This document shows positions 10,601-22,600 of a stretch of DNA of 64,000 bases, piece by piece. The translations under genes and the position numbers were made by a program. Within the stretch, counting starts at the first letter, position 1. Every line of letters starts with the position of its first letter. Origin of the DNA: Xylocopa sonorina (taxonomy: Eukaryota > Arthropoda > Insecta > Hymenoptera > Apidae). The notes under the pieces are model-generated. The model saw nothing but the letters and a program-made list of their open reading frames with translations, did not search any database and was not told the DNA's origin. Location of the stretch: contig NC_135194.1 in NCBI RefSeq assembly GCF_050948175.1, forward strand, positions 5,138,033 to 5,202,032. The letters are read 5' to 3'.

Positions 10601-12434
10601 AGAAAACGAGTACCAAATCCAGCTTCCGATCGTGGAACATCCAAGCCGATCAGTCGATTTCCAAACCACGGTCGAAGCATTTCGATCACTATACGACGTC
10701 GTAAACGAACTCCAGTTAACAACATTCAGTATCGCACAGATCTCCCTTGATTCTATTCCATGGTCCCGAATCCGAAAAATCCTCGAGGACCTATTTTACG
10801 AATCGAACGTTCAAATAACGGTCTGTCAGGGGCTGATTCGAACTCCGCCAGTCCAAGATAGACTGAAAATAATACAGGAGAACCACGACACACCTGTGGG
10901 AGGCCACAAGGGTGTGAATAAAACATACACTCGTATTAGGCAACAATACTTTTGGCCCAATATGAAGTTGCAAATCCAAGAATACATCGGCAAATGCAAA
11001 AGCTGCCAAACGGAAAAACTGGTCAGAGTAAAAACGAGACAACCTCTCACTCTAACCGATACCCCCGGCAGGGCTTTTGACAAAATCTCGATGGACGTTA
11101 TGGGTCCTCTTCCCGAAACACCAGATGGTTTCACAAACATATTAACAATCCAAGACCTACTAACAAAATTCTCCGTCGCAATTCCCCTTAAAACCACCAC
11201 GGCCGTAGACATTGCGGATGCATTGATTCGAGAGTTTATCTGTAAGTTCGGATGCCCCAAGGGCATACTGACAGATCAGGGCTCCAATTTTATAAATAGC
11301 CTGATAAAAGCCATCGCTATCAAATTCAGAATCAAGCAGTACAAGTCCACCGCATTCCATCCGCAAACGAACGGGTCCGTCGAAAGATCTCACCACGTCT
11401 TGGCCGAGTATCTGAAACACTATATCGAGTCGAGTAACGAATGGGAGAAATGGTTACCGTACGCGATGTTCGCATACAACACCAGCGTACACGAGGGTAC
11501 GTTATACACCCCTCACGAACTAGTGTTCGGTAGAATAGCTAGAACGCCATCAGCCACTCCTTTTCAAGACAACACCGAAAATGAGACATACAGCGACTAT
11601 CTCATTCAACTCAACGAAAGAATTTCCAAATCGCAGGAGCTCGCCAAAGATAATTTAGATAACGCCAAACGCAGATCGAAATTCTATTACGACCGCAAAG
11701 TCAATGTCAAAAATTTCGAGGTAGGACAGTGGGTGTACCTTTTAAAGGAACCAAATAAGCATAAATTCCAAGCTCAGTATTCAGGACCCTACCGAATACT
11801 CGAAATTTTAGGCAACTGCAACGTAAAGTTAAATGTAAAGGGTCGACATAAAATCGTACACACGAACAAAATTAAGCTATGTAAACGAATGCAAGGTATG
11901 CACAGTGTGAATGCGAATGAGTTAAAAATAAGAAAAACTGGAACTGTAGTCAGTGAATATAGTGTAAAAGACGCTGAAAGCGAAAGTGAACAAAGTGGAA
12001 TGAACAAGTCAACGAGAAGCATCAACCGCGGTCCAGCGGTCATCCACCCTCGCCGGGATGAATCAGGAGAGAGCCTCCAACCCCTGCGACAGTCAACCAG
12101 GGGAACCACGAAACGGGCCCAGCAGTCCGACACACGCTCCACAGACAAGAGATCTCGGCATTGCCGAGATTCTTTTTCCAAGGGGGGTGGTGTGACGTCA
12201 GGCGCACCGCCTGCCACCCTCTGGCGCCAACCAGCATCCGCAGCATCCGCAACCGGGACACCGCTCTCCCGCCAGCACCTGTATCAGCATCCCCCGTACA
12301 CGGGCCGCACGACGATTCGACGCCCCGAGACGAGGAGACAACGCTACGAGGATGAGGAATACCTCCCCGCGTACGAATCCCGATCACCTGCGATCACACA
12401 ACCGTACGCTTACTTTTCATACACGCGATTCTAG
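7581..12434 (+). CDS. pol: Pol polyprotein (PR-RT-RNase H-IN), copy A
   Basis: Made as a Gag-Pol fusion; numbering starts at the first post-shift codon (7581), giving 1,617 residues. The first ATG-like start is only a GTG at 7719, so independent initiation is unlikely. Order: aspartic protease with DTGA at 63-66; a Pro/Lys/Ser-rich linker; reverse transcriptase with YLDD at 608-611; RNase H with acidic residues D757, E798, D823 and D866; a variable linker; integrase zinc finger H1102, H1109, C1139, C1142; catalytic D1172, D1232, E1268 (35 residues between the last two, DD35E); a GPY module at 1402-1404. The C-terminal ~200 residues are Ser/Arg/Lys-rich without a recognisable chromodomain. The last 80 codons lie inside the 3' LTR, ending at TAG 12432-12434. 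All catalytic residues are present and there is no frame break, so the copy looks competent. Confidence 0.95.
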   Translation, partial: RRWPPYPPRDRSRGPTANTNSRSEQFRRGSRRNAAINITGKASTPTVIIKFDHLICPTRFMIDTGAEINIIKRSALKSSARIDSSEIVIITGVTDGKTATLGTVNLVIFDRVVPFNVVEDNFPLKPNGILGSGFCKDAEISFLKKFIKWNGQKIPFVEDVEPTEEPSSRPETAPHLPAKNKQTSRTKSISPPTPPQSSPPPKRDAPAKSKPRTDKKAVSSKQRDQISIPPRSNVGIKVRVINSDIPEGIIPRINLAPGIFFENALVRVVHGKAITRIINSSDRTIKIALPDVKLEPAQIMTPLHEEGSPSLFPIFSNSKKYAVSAAPIGSSHKREISTSISNQTSYSTRELPPSRCKVINKHRISYAQAVKTNVKRDAKSKSPLSPQTADSPQSRVDRILSLLRLDHLNKEEKEHVVRLVESSQHLFHIQGDKLGHTSATTHKIPTVDDRPVNVKQYRFPPAHKEEIRRQVEHFLQNDVISPSKSPYNSPLWVVPKKPDSLGNKQWRVVIDYRALNEKSVADAYPLPCITEILDQLGSAKYFSTFDLASGFHQIPMEPADAPKTAFSTPHGHYEFKRMPFGLKNAPATFQRLMDNVLSGLQGNEVFVYLDDIVIYASSLQEHRVKFEKLTKRLKEANLVLQPDKCEFLRREVSYLGHIISEHGVKPDPAKISAVKNFPRPQNAKQIKQFLGLAGYYRRFIANFSRIAKPLTNLLKKDAPFVWRNDQENSFVQLRDCLCEAPILQYPNFKQPFVITTDASAEAIGAILSQGPIGRDLPIAYTSRLLNTAERNYSTIEKECLAIVYAVHYFRPYIYGNQFKLVTDHRPLVWMNSVKDPSSRLVRWRLKLAEFDYEMVYKSGKTNLNADALSRNPARVFPLSHALDSEDDIFDVSPEVRRKYTTPAPPPTPVTSGTDVPTPDAPSLTDTSSTPHTTDNPEIYVPAPNEYIRREPLFKYSRDSLSTRRDNIVIFVTQSGHPYDAGAQELEKTGQFLPNENIVLSRSKVVKIENEYQIQLPIVEHPSRSVDFQTTVEAFRSLYDVVNELQLTTFSIAQISLDSIPWSRIRKILEDLFYESNVQITVCQGLIRTPPVQDRLKIIQENHDTPVGGHKGVNKTYTRIRQQYFWPNMKLQIQEYIGKCKSCQTEKLVRVKTRQPLTLTDTPGRAFDKISMDVMGPLPETPDGFTNILTIQDLLTKFSVAIPLKTTTAVDIADALIREFICKFGCPKGILTDQGSNFINSLIKAIAIKFRIKQYKSTAFHPQTNGSVERSHHVLAEYLKHYIESSNEWEKWLPYAMFAYNTSVHEGTLYTPHELVFGRIARTPSATPFQDNTENETYSDYLIQLNERISKSQELAKDNLDNAKRRSKFYYDRKVNVKNFEVGQWVYLLKEPNKHKFQAQYSGPYRILEILGNCNVKLNVKGRHKIVHTNKIKLCKRMQGMHSVNANELKIRKTGTVVSEYSVKDAESESEQSGMNKSTRSINRGPAVIHPRRDESGESLQPLRQSTRGTTKRAQQSDTRSTDKRSRHCRDSFSKGGGVTSGAPPATLWRQPASAASATGTPLSRQHLYQHPPYTGRTTIRRPETRRQRYEDEEYLPAYESRSPAITQPYAYFSYTRF
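12152..12170 (+). other. Perfect inverted repeat just before the polypurine tract
   Basis: ATCTCGGCA (12152-12160), one base, then TGCCGAGAT (12162-12170): a 9-bp perfect palindrome ten bases before the polypurine tract, followed by TTCTTTTTCC. It is conserved in all four copies (30605-30623, 46198-46216, 54602-54620). It lies within the pol frame, so it could be a structural RNA signal or merely tolerated coding sequence. Confidence 0.5.
12180..12190 (+). other. Polypurine tract, copy A
   Basis: AAGGGGGGTGG lies immediately before the 3' LTR. This is where an RNase H-resistant primer for plus-strand synthesis is expected. It is interrupted by a single T. It is also translated in the pol frame (Lys-Gly-Gly-Gly). 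Confidence 0.85.
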
Positions 12435-13672
12435 ATTAAGCACTCTACACGAATCATGTACATACACAACCCAACACACACCTAAATATAAGCAGATATT
12501 TGTACAATCATAATTTCTAAGTCGTATAGAATATAAGCTGCGATGCGCGCCCGCGCGCACTCGACGCTCGCGGCTCACGCTGAACGCGAGCCGCACCCCA
12601 CTCCGAGTGGCCGCCCCACTCCGATCGTACGCCCCACTCACGGGGCCCAGCGACTCGCGCGCCACGCAACCCGAGGAGGTCGCGGACGCGCGACCGAGAG
12701 AGGAGTTCCTTCGAGTCCGATCTCCGAGACGGTTCTAATCTCAACCTCCGAGCAATACGCTCCCCTGCCACGAGCTATCAGCTCTCATGCAGCCGACTCT
12801 ATCGCATCTCCCTTAGCGGAGTCCTTATTATAACTTATTACTATTTCCATTTCATATTATATCGTTAGTTGATAACTTAGACTTAGTAAAGTGTAGTAGG
12901 ATAGTTATATTATAGAATATACTCTTGTTTTACCAAATCCAAGTCTCTTTATTCGAATACAAGTTCCTTAAATTCTATTCCACGTGTACGCTCGCGATTC
13001 TTATTCAATTCACACGATTCATCTGCGACAGCTCTGTACGCTGGACAGTCTTTGAGCGCACCAACGCTCGACTGCTCTCGCTGCATTCCTATCGTATCCA
13101 AGGTATCTTGAACAAGGATCGACCTCGGTAAGCCAGAGCGCACCATCGCTTGGCCGAGCCGTATTCCGTCCTAGTGCAAGCGCCTTTGATGAATCCCGAG
13201 CCTCCGAAAAGGCGTACACGACGCGCGGGTAGGAAAGAATATCTACGCCGTCTCATTCGCGAATACGCGAGTTGTACTTCCGGACATCCATACGTCTGCA
13301 ACGCTGTTTCCGTTCCTGCGAAGGAGGTCTTCGCAGCCGTACGTCCAATTCGAATCCAGGATCGCCCGGTTCCAGCGCCAGTTTCCTCCAGCCGTAGCTC
13401 GCCTGCCTGGAGACTCATTCCCGTCGACGCTCCGCCGATCCAGCCGTACGCCGCTGCTATTCCGGTCACGGATCCACGGCGCCACAGATACCTGGAACGA
13501 GAGGCGAAACAGTATTAAGAAGACGTTGAAAGGTAAGTTTTAGGCGTAATTTTGGTTAGATCGAGTTCCGACCGCCAACGAACCCGGCCCCAGCGCAATT
13601 CGCGTAGGTTTTTCGGGAAAGGCTACGAATCGTGCCATCGGATCGAGCGCAAACGCACCTCGGGACGTGACA
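12191..13672 (+). repeat. 3' LTR of copy A (1,482 bp)
   Basis: Direct repeat of 4794-6275, offset 7,397 bp, with the single difference noted under the element. Its first 244 bases are the 3' end of the pol frame. The right junction is ...GTGACA followed by the TATG target-site duplication at 13673-13676. Confidence 0.97.
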
Positions 13673-16600
13673 TATGTATTCCTCGTCTACACTTCATATG
13701 AATGTAAATGCGACACTTCCTTGCAAGGGAATAGCGATTGCAGATGTCTACCTATTGTAGCAATAGGGTTCTAATGCTTCTTAAAACGCGATATCGCATC
13801 TCATTTCTATGTTTCATGGTAAGATATAATATTCATTGCGAAGTGTTATGCATTCCTCGTCTACGATTCAAATGAATGTAAATGCGACACTTCCTTGCAA
13901 GGAAATAGCGTTTGCAGATGGCTACGTATCGTAGCAATAGAGTTCTTATGATTCTTAAAACGCGATATCGCATCTCATTTCTATGTTTCATGGTAAGATT
14001 TAATATGATTTGCGAAGAGTCATGTATTCCTCGTCTACGCTTCAAATGAATGTAAATGCGACACTTCCTTGCTGGGAAACAGCGTCTGCAGATGTCTAGG
14101 TATCGTAGCGATAGAGTTCTAATGCTTCTTAAAACGAGATATGGTATCTCATTTCTATGTTTCATGGTAAGATATAATATGATTTGCGAAGTGTTATGTA
14201 TTCCTCGTCTACACTTCAAGTGAATGTGAATGCGACACTTCCTCGCTAGGAAATAGCGTTTGCAGAAGTCTACGTATCGTTGCAATAGAGTTCTTATTAT
14301 TCTTAAAACGCGATATCGCATCTTATTGCTATGGTTCATGGTAAGATATAATATGATTTGCGAATTGTTATGTATTCCTCGTCTACACTTCAAATGAATG
14401 TAAATGCGACACTTCCTTGCTAGGAAATAGCGTCTGCAGAAGTCTAGGTATCGTAGCGATAGAGTTCTAATGCTTCTTAAAACGAGATATTGCATCTCAT
14501 ATCTATGTTTCATGATAAGATATAATATGATTTGCGAGGTGTTATGTATTCCTCGTCTACACTTCATATGAATGTAAATGCGACACTTCCTTGCAAGGAA
14601 ATAGCGTTTGCAGATGTCTACCTATCGTAGCAATAGAGTTCTAATGCTTCTTAAAACGCTTTATCGCATCTCATTTCTATGTTTCATGGTAAGATATAAT
14701 ATGATTTGCGAAGTGTTATGTATTCCCCGTCTACACTTCAAATGAAAGTGAATGCGACACTTCCTCGCTAGGAAATAGCGTTTGCAGAAGTCTACGTATC
14801 GTAGCAATAGAGCTCTTATGATTCTTAAAACGCGATATCGCATCTCATTTCTATGGTTCATGGTAAGATATAATATGATTTGCGAAGTGTTATGTATTCC
14901 TCGTCTACACTTCAAATGAATGTAAATGCGACACTTCCTTGCTAGGAAATAGCGTCTGCAGATGTCTAGGTATCGTAGCGATAGAGTTCTAATACTTCTT
15001 AAAACGCGATATCGCATCTCATTTCTATGTTTCATGGTAAGATATAATATGATTTGCGAAGTGTTATGTATTCCTCGTCCACACTTCATATGAATGTAAA
15101 TGCGACACTTCCTTGCAAGGAAATAGCGTTTGCAGATGTCTACCTATCGTAGCAATAGGGTTCTAATGCTTCTTAAAACGCGATATCATATCTCATTTCT
15201 ATGTTTCATGTTAAGATATAATATGATTTGCGAAGTGTTATGTATTCCTCGTCTACACTTCAAATGAATGTAAATGCGGCACTTCCTTGCTAGGAAATAG
15301 CGTCTGCAGATGTCTAGGTATCGTAGCGATAGAGTTCTTATGATCCTTAAAACGCGATATCGCATCTCGTTTCTATGGTTCATGGTAAGATATAATATGA
15401 TTTGCGAAGTGTTATGTATTCCTCGTCTACACTTCAAATGAATGTGAATGCGACACTTCCCCGCTAGGAAATAGCGTTTGCAGAAGTCTACGTATCGTAG
15501 CAATAGAGTTCTTATGATCCTTAAAACGCGATATCGCATCTCGTTTCTATGGTTCATGGTAAGATATAATATGATTTGCGAAGTGTCACGTATTCCTCGT
15601 CTACGCTTCAAATGAATGTAAATGCGACACTTCCTTGCTAGGAAATAGCGTCTGCAGATGTCTACGTATCGTAGCAATAGGGTTCTAATGCTTCTTAAAA
15701 CGCGATATCGCATCTCATTTCTATGTTTCATGGTAAGATATAATATGATTTGCGAAGTGTCATGCATTCCTCGTCTACACTTCAAATGAATATGAATGCG
15801 ATACTTCCTCGCTAGGAAATAGCGTTTGCAGATGTCTACGTATCGTTGCAATAGCTTTCTAATGCTTCTTAAAACGCGATATCGCATCTCATTTCTATGT
15901 TTCATGGTAAGATATAATATGATTTGCGAAGTGTTATGTATTCCTCGTCTACATTTCAAATGAATGTAAATGCGACACTTCCTTGCAAGGAAATAGCGTT
16001 TGCAGATGTCTACGTATCGAAGCAATAGGATTCAAATGCTTCTTAAAACGAGATATTGCATCTCATATCTATGTTTCATGATAAGATATAATATTCATTG
16101 CGAAGTGTTATGCATTCCTCGTCTACAGTTGAAAGAAATGTGAATGCGACACTTCCTCGCTAGGAAATAGCGTTTGCAGATGTCTACGTATCGTAGCAAT
16201 AGATTTCTAATGCTTCTTAAAACGCGAAATCGCATCTCATTTCTATGTTTCATGGTAAGATATAATATGATTTGCGAAGTGTTATGTATTCCTCGTCTGC
16301 TCTTCAAATGAATGTAAATGCGACTCTTCCTTGCTAGGAAATAGCGTCTGCAGATGTCTAGGTATCGTAGCGATAGAGTTCTAATGCTTCTTAAAACGCG
16401 ATATCGCATCTCATTTCTATGTTTCATGATAAGATATAATATTCATTGCGAAGTGTTATGCATTCCTCGTCTACGATTCAAATGAATGTAAATGCGACAC
16501 TTCCTTGCAAGGAAATAGCGTTTGCAGATGTCTAGGTATCGTAGCAATAGAGTTCTAATGTTTCTTAAAACGCGATATCGCATCTCATTTCTATGTTTCA

Positions 16601-19600
16601 TGGTAAGATATAATATGATTTGCGAAGTGTTATGTATTCCTCGTCCGCACTTCAAATGAATGTAAATGCGACACTTCCTTGCAAGGAAATAGCGTTTGCA
16701 GATGTCTACGTATCGTAGCAATAGAGTTCTTATGATTCTTAAAACGCGATATCGCATCTCATTTCTATGTTTCATGGTAAGATATAATATGTTTTGCGAA
16801 GTGTTATTTATTCCTCGTCTACACTTCAAATGAATGTAAATGCGACACTTCCTTGCAAGGAAATAGCGTTTGCAGATGTCTAGGTATCGTAGCGATAGAG
16901 TTCTAATGCTTCTTAAAACGAGATATTGCATTTCATATCTATGCTTCTTGATAAGATATAATATTCATTGCGAAGTGTTATGCATTCCTCGTCTACGATT
17001 CAAATGAATGTAAATGCGACACTTCCTTGCAAGGAAATAGCGTTTGCAGATGTCTAGGTATCGTAGCAATAGAGTTCTAATGCTTCTTAAAACGCGATAT
17101 CGCATCTCATTTCTATGTTTCATAGTAAGATATAATGTGATTTGCGAAGTGTTATGTATTCCTCGTCTACACTTCAAGTGAATGTGAATGCGACACTTCC
17201 TCGCTAGGAAATAGCGTTTGCAGAAGTCTACGTATCGTTGCAATAGAGTTCTTATTATTCTTAAAACGCGATATCGCATCTTATTCCTATGGTTCATGGT
17301 AAGATATAATATGATTTGCGAATTGTTATGTATTCCTCGTCTACACTTCAAATGAATGTAAATGCGACACTTCCTTGCTAGGAAATAGCGTCTGCAGAAG
17401 TCTAGGTATCGTAGCGATAGAGTTCTAATGCTTCTTAAAACGAGATATTGCATCTCATATCTATGTTTCATGATAAGATATAATATGATTTGCGAGGTGT
17501 TATGTATTCCTCGTCTACACTTCATATGAATGTAAATGCGACACTTCCTTGCAAGGAAATAGCGTTTGCAGATGTCTACCTATCGTAGCAATAGAGTTCT
17601 AATGCTTCTTAAAACGCTTTATCGCATCTCATTTCTATGTTTCATGGTAAGATATAATATGATTTGCGAAGTGTTATGTATTCCCCGTCTACACTTCAAA
17701 TGAAAGTGAATGCGACACTTCCTCGCTAGGAAATAGCGTTTGCAGAAGTCTACGTATCGTAGCAATAGAGCTCTTATGATTCTTAAAACGCGATATCGCA
17801 TCTCATTTCTATGGTTCATGGTAAGATATAATATGATTTGCGAAGTGTTATGTATTCCTCGTCTACACTTCAAATGAATGTAAATGCGACACTTCCTTGC
17901 TAGGAAATAGCGTCTGCAGATGTCTAGGTATCGTAGCGATAGAGTTCTAATACTTCTTAAAACGCGATATCGCATCTCATTTCTATGTTTCATGGTAAGA
18001 TATAATATGATTTGCGAAGTGTTATGTATTCCTCGTCCACACTTCATATGAATGTAAATGCGACACTTCCTTGCAAGGAAATAGCGTTTGCAGATGTCTA
18101 CCTATCGTAGCAATAGGGTTCTAATGCTTCTTAAAACGCGATATCATATCTCATTTCTATGTTTCATGTTAAGATATAATATGATTTGCGAAGTGTTATG
18201 TATTCCTCGTCTACACTTCAAATGAATGTAAATGCGGCACTTCCTTGCTAGGAAATAGCGTCTGCAGATGTCTAGGTATCGTAGCGATAGAGTTCTTATG
18301 ATCCTTAAAACGCGATATCGCATCTCGTTTCTATGGTTCATGGTAAGATATAATATGATTTGCGAAGTGTTATGTATTCCTCGTCTACACTTCAAATGAA
18401 TGTGAATGCGACACTTCCCCGCTAGGAAATAGCGTTTGCAGAAGTCTACGTATCGTAGCAATAGAGTTCTTATGATCCTTAAAACGCGATATCGCATCTC
18501 GTTTCTATGGTTCATGGTAAGATATAATATGATTTGCGAAGTGTCACGTATTCCTCGTCTACGCTTCAAATGAATGTAAATGCGACACTTCCTTGCTAGG
18601 AAATAGCGTCTGCAGATGTCTACGTATCGTAGCAATAGGGTTCTAATGCTTCTTAAAACGCGATATCGCATCTCATTTCTATGTTTCATGGTAAGATATA
18701 ATATGATTTGCGAAGTGTCATGCATTCCTCGTCTACACTTCAAATGAATATGAATGCGATACTTCCTCGCTAGGAAATAGCGTTTGCAGATGTCTACGTA
18801 TCGTTGCAATAGCTTTCTAATGCTTCTTAAAACGCGATATCGCATCTCATTTCTATGTTTCATGGTAAGATATAATATGATTTGCGAAGTGTTATGTATT
18901 CCTCGTCTACATTTCAAATGAATGTAAATGCGACACTTCCTTGCAAGGAAATAGCGTTTGCAGATGTCTACGTATCGAAGCAATAGGATTCAAATGCTTC
19001 TTAAAACGAGATATTGCATCTCATATCTATGTTTCATGATAAGATATAATATTCATTGCGAAGTGTTATGCATTCCTCGTCTACAGTTGAAAGAAATGTG
19101 AATGCGTCACTTCCTCGCTAGGAAATAGCGTTTGCAGATGTCTACGTATCGTAGCAATAGATTTCTAATGCTTCTTAAAACGCGAAATCGCATCTCATTT
19201 CTATGTTTCATGGTAAGATATAATATGATTTGCGAAGTGTTATGTATTCCTCGTCTGCTCTTCAAATGAATGTAAATGCGACTCTTCCTTGCTAGGAAAT
19301 AGCGTCTGCAGATGTCTAGGTATCGTAGCGATAGAGTTCTAATGCTTCTTAAAACGCGATATCGCATCTCATTTCTATGTTTCATGATAAGATATAATAT
19401 TCATTGCGAAGTGTTATGCATTCCTCGTCTACGATTCAAATGAATGTAAATGCGACACTTCCTTGCAAGGAAATAGCGTTTGCAGATGTCTAGGTATCGT
19501 AGCAATAGAGTTCTAATGTTTCTTAAAACGCGATATCGCATCTCATTTCTATGTTTCATGGTAAGATATAATATGATTTGCGAAGTGTTATGTATTCCTC

Positions 19601-22600
19601 GTCCGCACTTCAAATGAATGTAAATGCGACACTTCCTTGCAAGGAAATAGCGTTTGCAGATGTCTACGTATCGTAGCAATAGAGTTCTTATGATTCTTAA
19701 AACGCGATATCGCATCTCATTTCTATGTTTCATGGTAAGATATAATATGTTTTGCGAAGTGTTATTTATTCCTCGTCTACACTTCAAATGAATGTAAATG
19801 CGACACTTCCTTGCAAGGAAATAGCGTTTGCAGATGTCTAGGTATCGTAGCGATAGAGTTCTAATGCTTCTTAAAACGAGATATTGCATTTCATATCTAT
19901 GCTTCTTGATAAGATATAATATTCATTGCGAAGTGTTATGCATTCCTCGTCTACGATTCAAATGAATGTAAATGCGACACTTCCTTGCAAGGAAATAGCG
20001 TTTGCAGATGTCTAGGTATCGTAGCAATAGAGTTCTAATGCTTCTTAAAACGCGATATCGCATCTCATTTCTATGTTTCATAGTAAGGTATAATATGATT
20101 TGCGAAGTGTTATGTATTCCTCGTCTACACTTCAAATGAATGTAAATGCGACTCTTCCTTGCTAGGAAATAGCGTCTGCAGATGTCTAGGTATCGTAGCG
20201 ATAGAGTTCTAATGCTTCTTAAAACGCGATATCGCATCTCATTTCTATGTTTCATGGTAAGATATAATATGATTTGCGAAGTGTTATGTATTCCTCGTCT
20301 GCACTTCAAATGAATGTAAATGCGACACTTGCTTGCAAGGAAATAGCGTTTGCAGATGTCTAGGTATCGTAGCAATAGAGTTCTAATGCTTCTTAAAACG
20401 CTATATCGCACCTCATTTCTATGTTTCATGGTAAGATATAATATGATTTGCGAAGTGTTATGTATTCCTCGTCTGCACTTCAAATGAATGTAAATGCGAC
20501 ACTTCCTTGCAAGGAAATAGCGTTTGCAGATGTCTACCTATCGTAGCAATAGGGTTCTAATGCTTCTTAAAACGCGATATCGCATCTCATTTCTATGTTT
20601 CATGTTAAGATATAATATGATTTGCGAAGTGTTATGTATTCCTCGTCTACACTTCAAATGAATGTGAATGCGACACTTCCCCGCTAGGAAATAGCGTTTG
20701 CAAAAGTCTACGTATCGTAGCAATAGAGTTCTTATGATCCTTAAAACGCGATATCGCATCTCGTTTCTATGGTTCATGGTAAGATATAATATGATTTGCG
20801 AAGTGTCACGTATTCCTCGTCTACGCTTCAAATGAATGTAAATGCGACACTTCCTTGCAAGGAAATAGCGTCTGCAGATGTCTACGTATCGTAGCAATAG
20901 GGTTCTAATGCTTCTTAAAACGCGATATCGCATCTCATTTCTATGTTTCATGGTAAGATATAATATGATTTGCGAAGTGTCATGCATTCCTCGTCTACAC
21001 TTCAAATGAATATGAATGCGATACTTCCTCGCCAGGAAATAGCGTTTGCAGATGTCTACGTATCGTTGCAATAGCTTTCTAATGCTTCTTAAAACGCGAT
21101 ATCGCATCTCATTTCTATGTTTCATGGTAAGATATAATATGATTTGCGAAGTGTTATGTATTCCTCGTCTACACCTCAAATGAATGTAAATGCGACACTT
21201 CCTTGCAAGGAAATAGCGTTTGCAGATGTCTACGTATCGAAGCAATAGGATTCAAATGCTTCTTAAAACGAGATATTGCATCTCATATCTATGTTTCATG
21301 ATAAGATATAATATTCATTGCGAAGTGTTATGCATTCCTCGTCTACAATTCAAAGAAATGTGAATGCGACACTTCCTCGCTAGGAAATAGCGTTTGCAGA
21401 TGTCTACGTATCGTAGCAATAGATTTCTAATGCTTCTTAAAACGCGAAATCGCATCTCATTTCTATGTTTCATGGTAAGATATAATATGATTTGCGAAGT
21501 GTTATGTATTCCTCGTCTGCACTTCAAATGAATGTAAATGCGACACTTCCTTGCAAGGAAATAGCGTTTGCAGATGTCTACGTATCGTAGCAATAGAGTT
21601 CTTATGATTCTTAAAACGCGATATCGCATCTCATTTCTATGTTTCATGGTAAGATATAATATGATTTGCGAAGTGTTATGTATTCCTCGTCTGCACTTCA
21701 AATGAATGTAAATGCGACACTTCCTTGCAAGGAAATAGCGTTTGCAGATGTCTACGTATCGTAGCAATAGAGTTCTTATGATTCTTAAAACGCGATATCG
21801 CATCTCATTCCTATGTTTCATGGTAAGATATAATATGATTTGCGAAGTGTTATGTATTCCTCGTCTGCACTTCAAATGAATGTAAATCCGACACTTCCTT
21901 GCTAGGAAATAGCGTCTGCAGATGTCTAGGTATCGTAGCGATAGAGTTCTAATGCTTCTTAAAACGCGATATCGCATCTCATTTCTATGTTTCATGGTAA
22001 GATATAATATGATTTGCGAAGTGTTATGTATTCCTCGTCTACACATCAAATGAATGTGAATGCGACACTTCCTCGCTAGGAAATAGCGTTTGCAGAAGTC
22101 TACGTATCGTAGCAATAGAGTTCTTATGATTCTTAAAACGCGATATCGCATCTCATTTCTATGGTTCATGGTAAGATATAATATGATTTGCGAAGTGTTA
22201 TGTATTCCTCGTCTGCACTTCAAATGAATGTAAATCCGACACTTCCTTGCTAGGAAATAGCGTCTGCAGATGTCTAGGTATCGTAGCGATAGAGTTCTAA
22301 TGCTTCTTAAAACGCGATATCGCATCTCATTTCTATGTTTCATGGTAAGATATAATATGATTTGCGAAGTGTTATGTATTCCTCGTCTACACTTCAAATG
22401 AATGTAAATGCGACTCTTCCTTGCTAGGAAATAGCGTCTGCAGATGTCTAGGTATCGTAGCGATAGAGTTCTAATGCTTCTTAAAACGCGATATCGCATC
22501 TCATTCCTATGTTTCATGGTAAGATATAATATGATTTGCGAAGTGTTATGTATTCCTCGTCTGCACTTCAAATGAATGTAAATCCGACACTTCCTTGCAA

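Larger units (their letters stand above)
4794..13672 (+). mobile_element. Full-length Ty3/gypsy LTR retrotransposon, copy A
   Basis: An 8,879-bp element with the order LTR, primer binding site, gag, pol (PR-RT-RH-IN), polypurine tract, LTR. Integrase following RT/RNase H, a YLDD reverse transcriptase and a GPY motif after integrase place it in Ty3/gypsy rather than Copia or BEL/Pao. It is flanked by a 4-bp target-site duplication TATG (4790-4793 and 13673-13676), and removing the element plus one duplication restores the satellite register exactly. Both frames are intact. The two LTRs differ at one position that I found (A at 4929 versus C at 12326). No env-like frame follows pol. Copy A is closest to copy B: pol differs only at residues 961 (S versus P) and 1507 (R versus S), counted from the first pol-frame codon. 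Confidence 0.97.

Noticed and set aside
11793..12434. Chromodomain or env after integrase
   Set aside because: The region after GPY is low-complexity Ser/Arg/Lys-rich sequence with no chromodomain aromatic cage pattern. There is no separate frame with a signal peptide or membrane segment.
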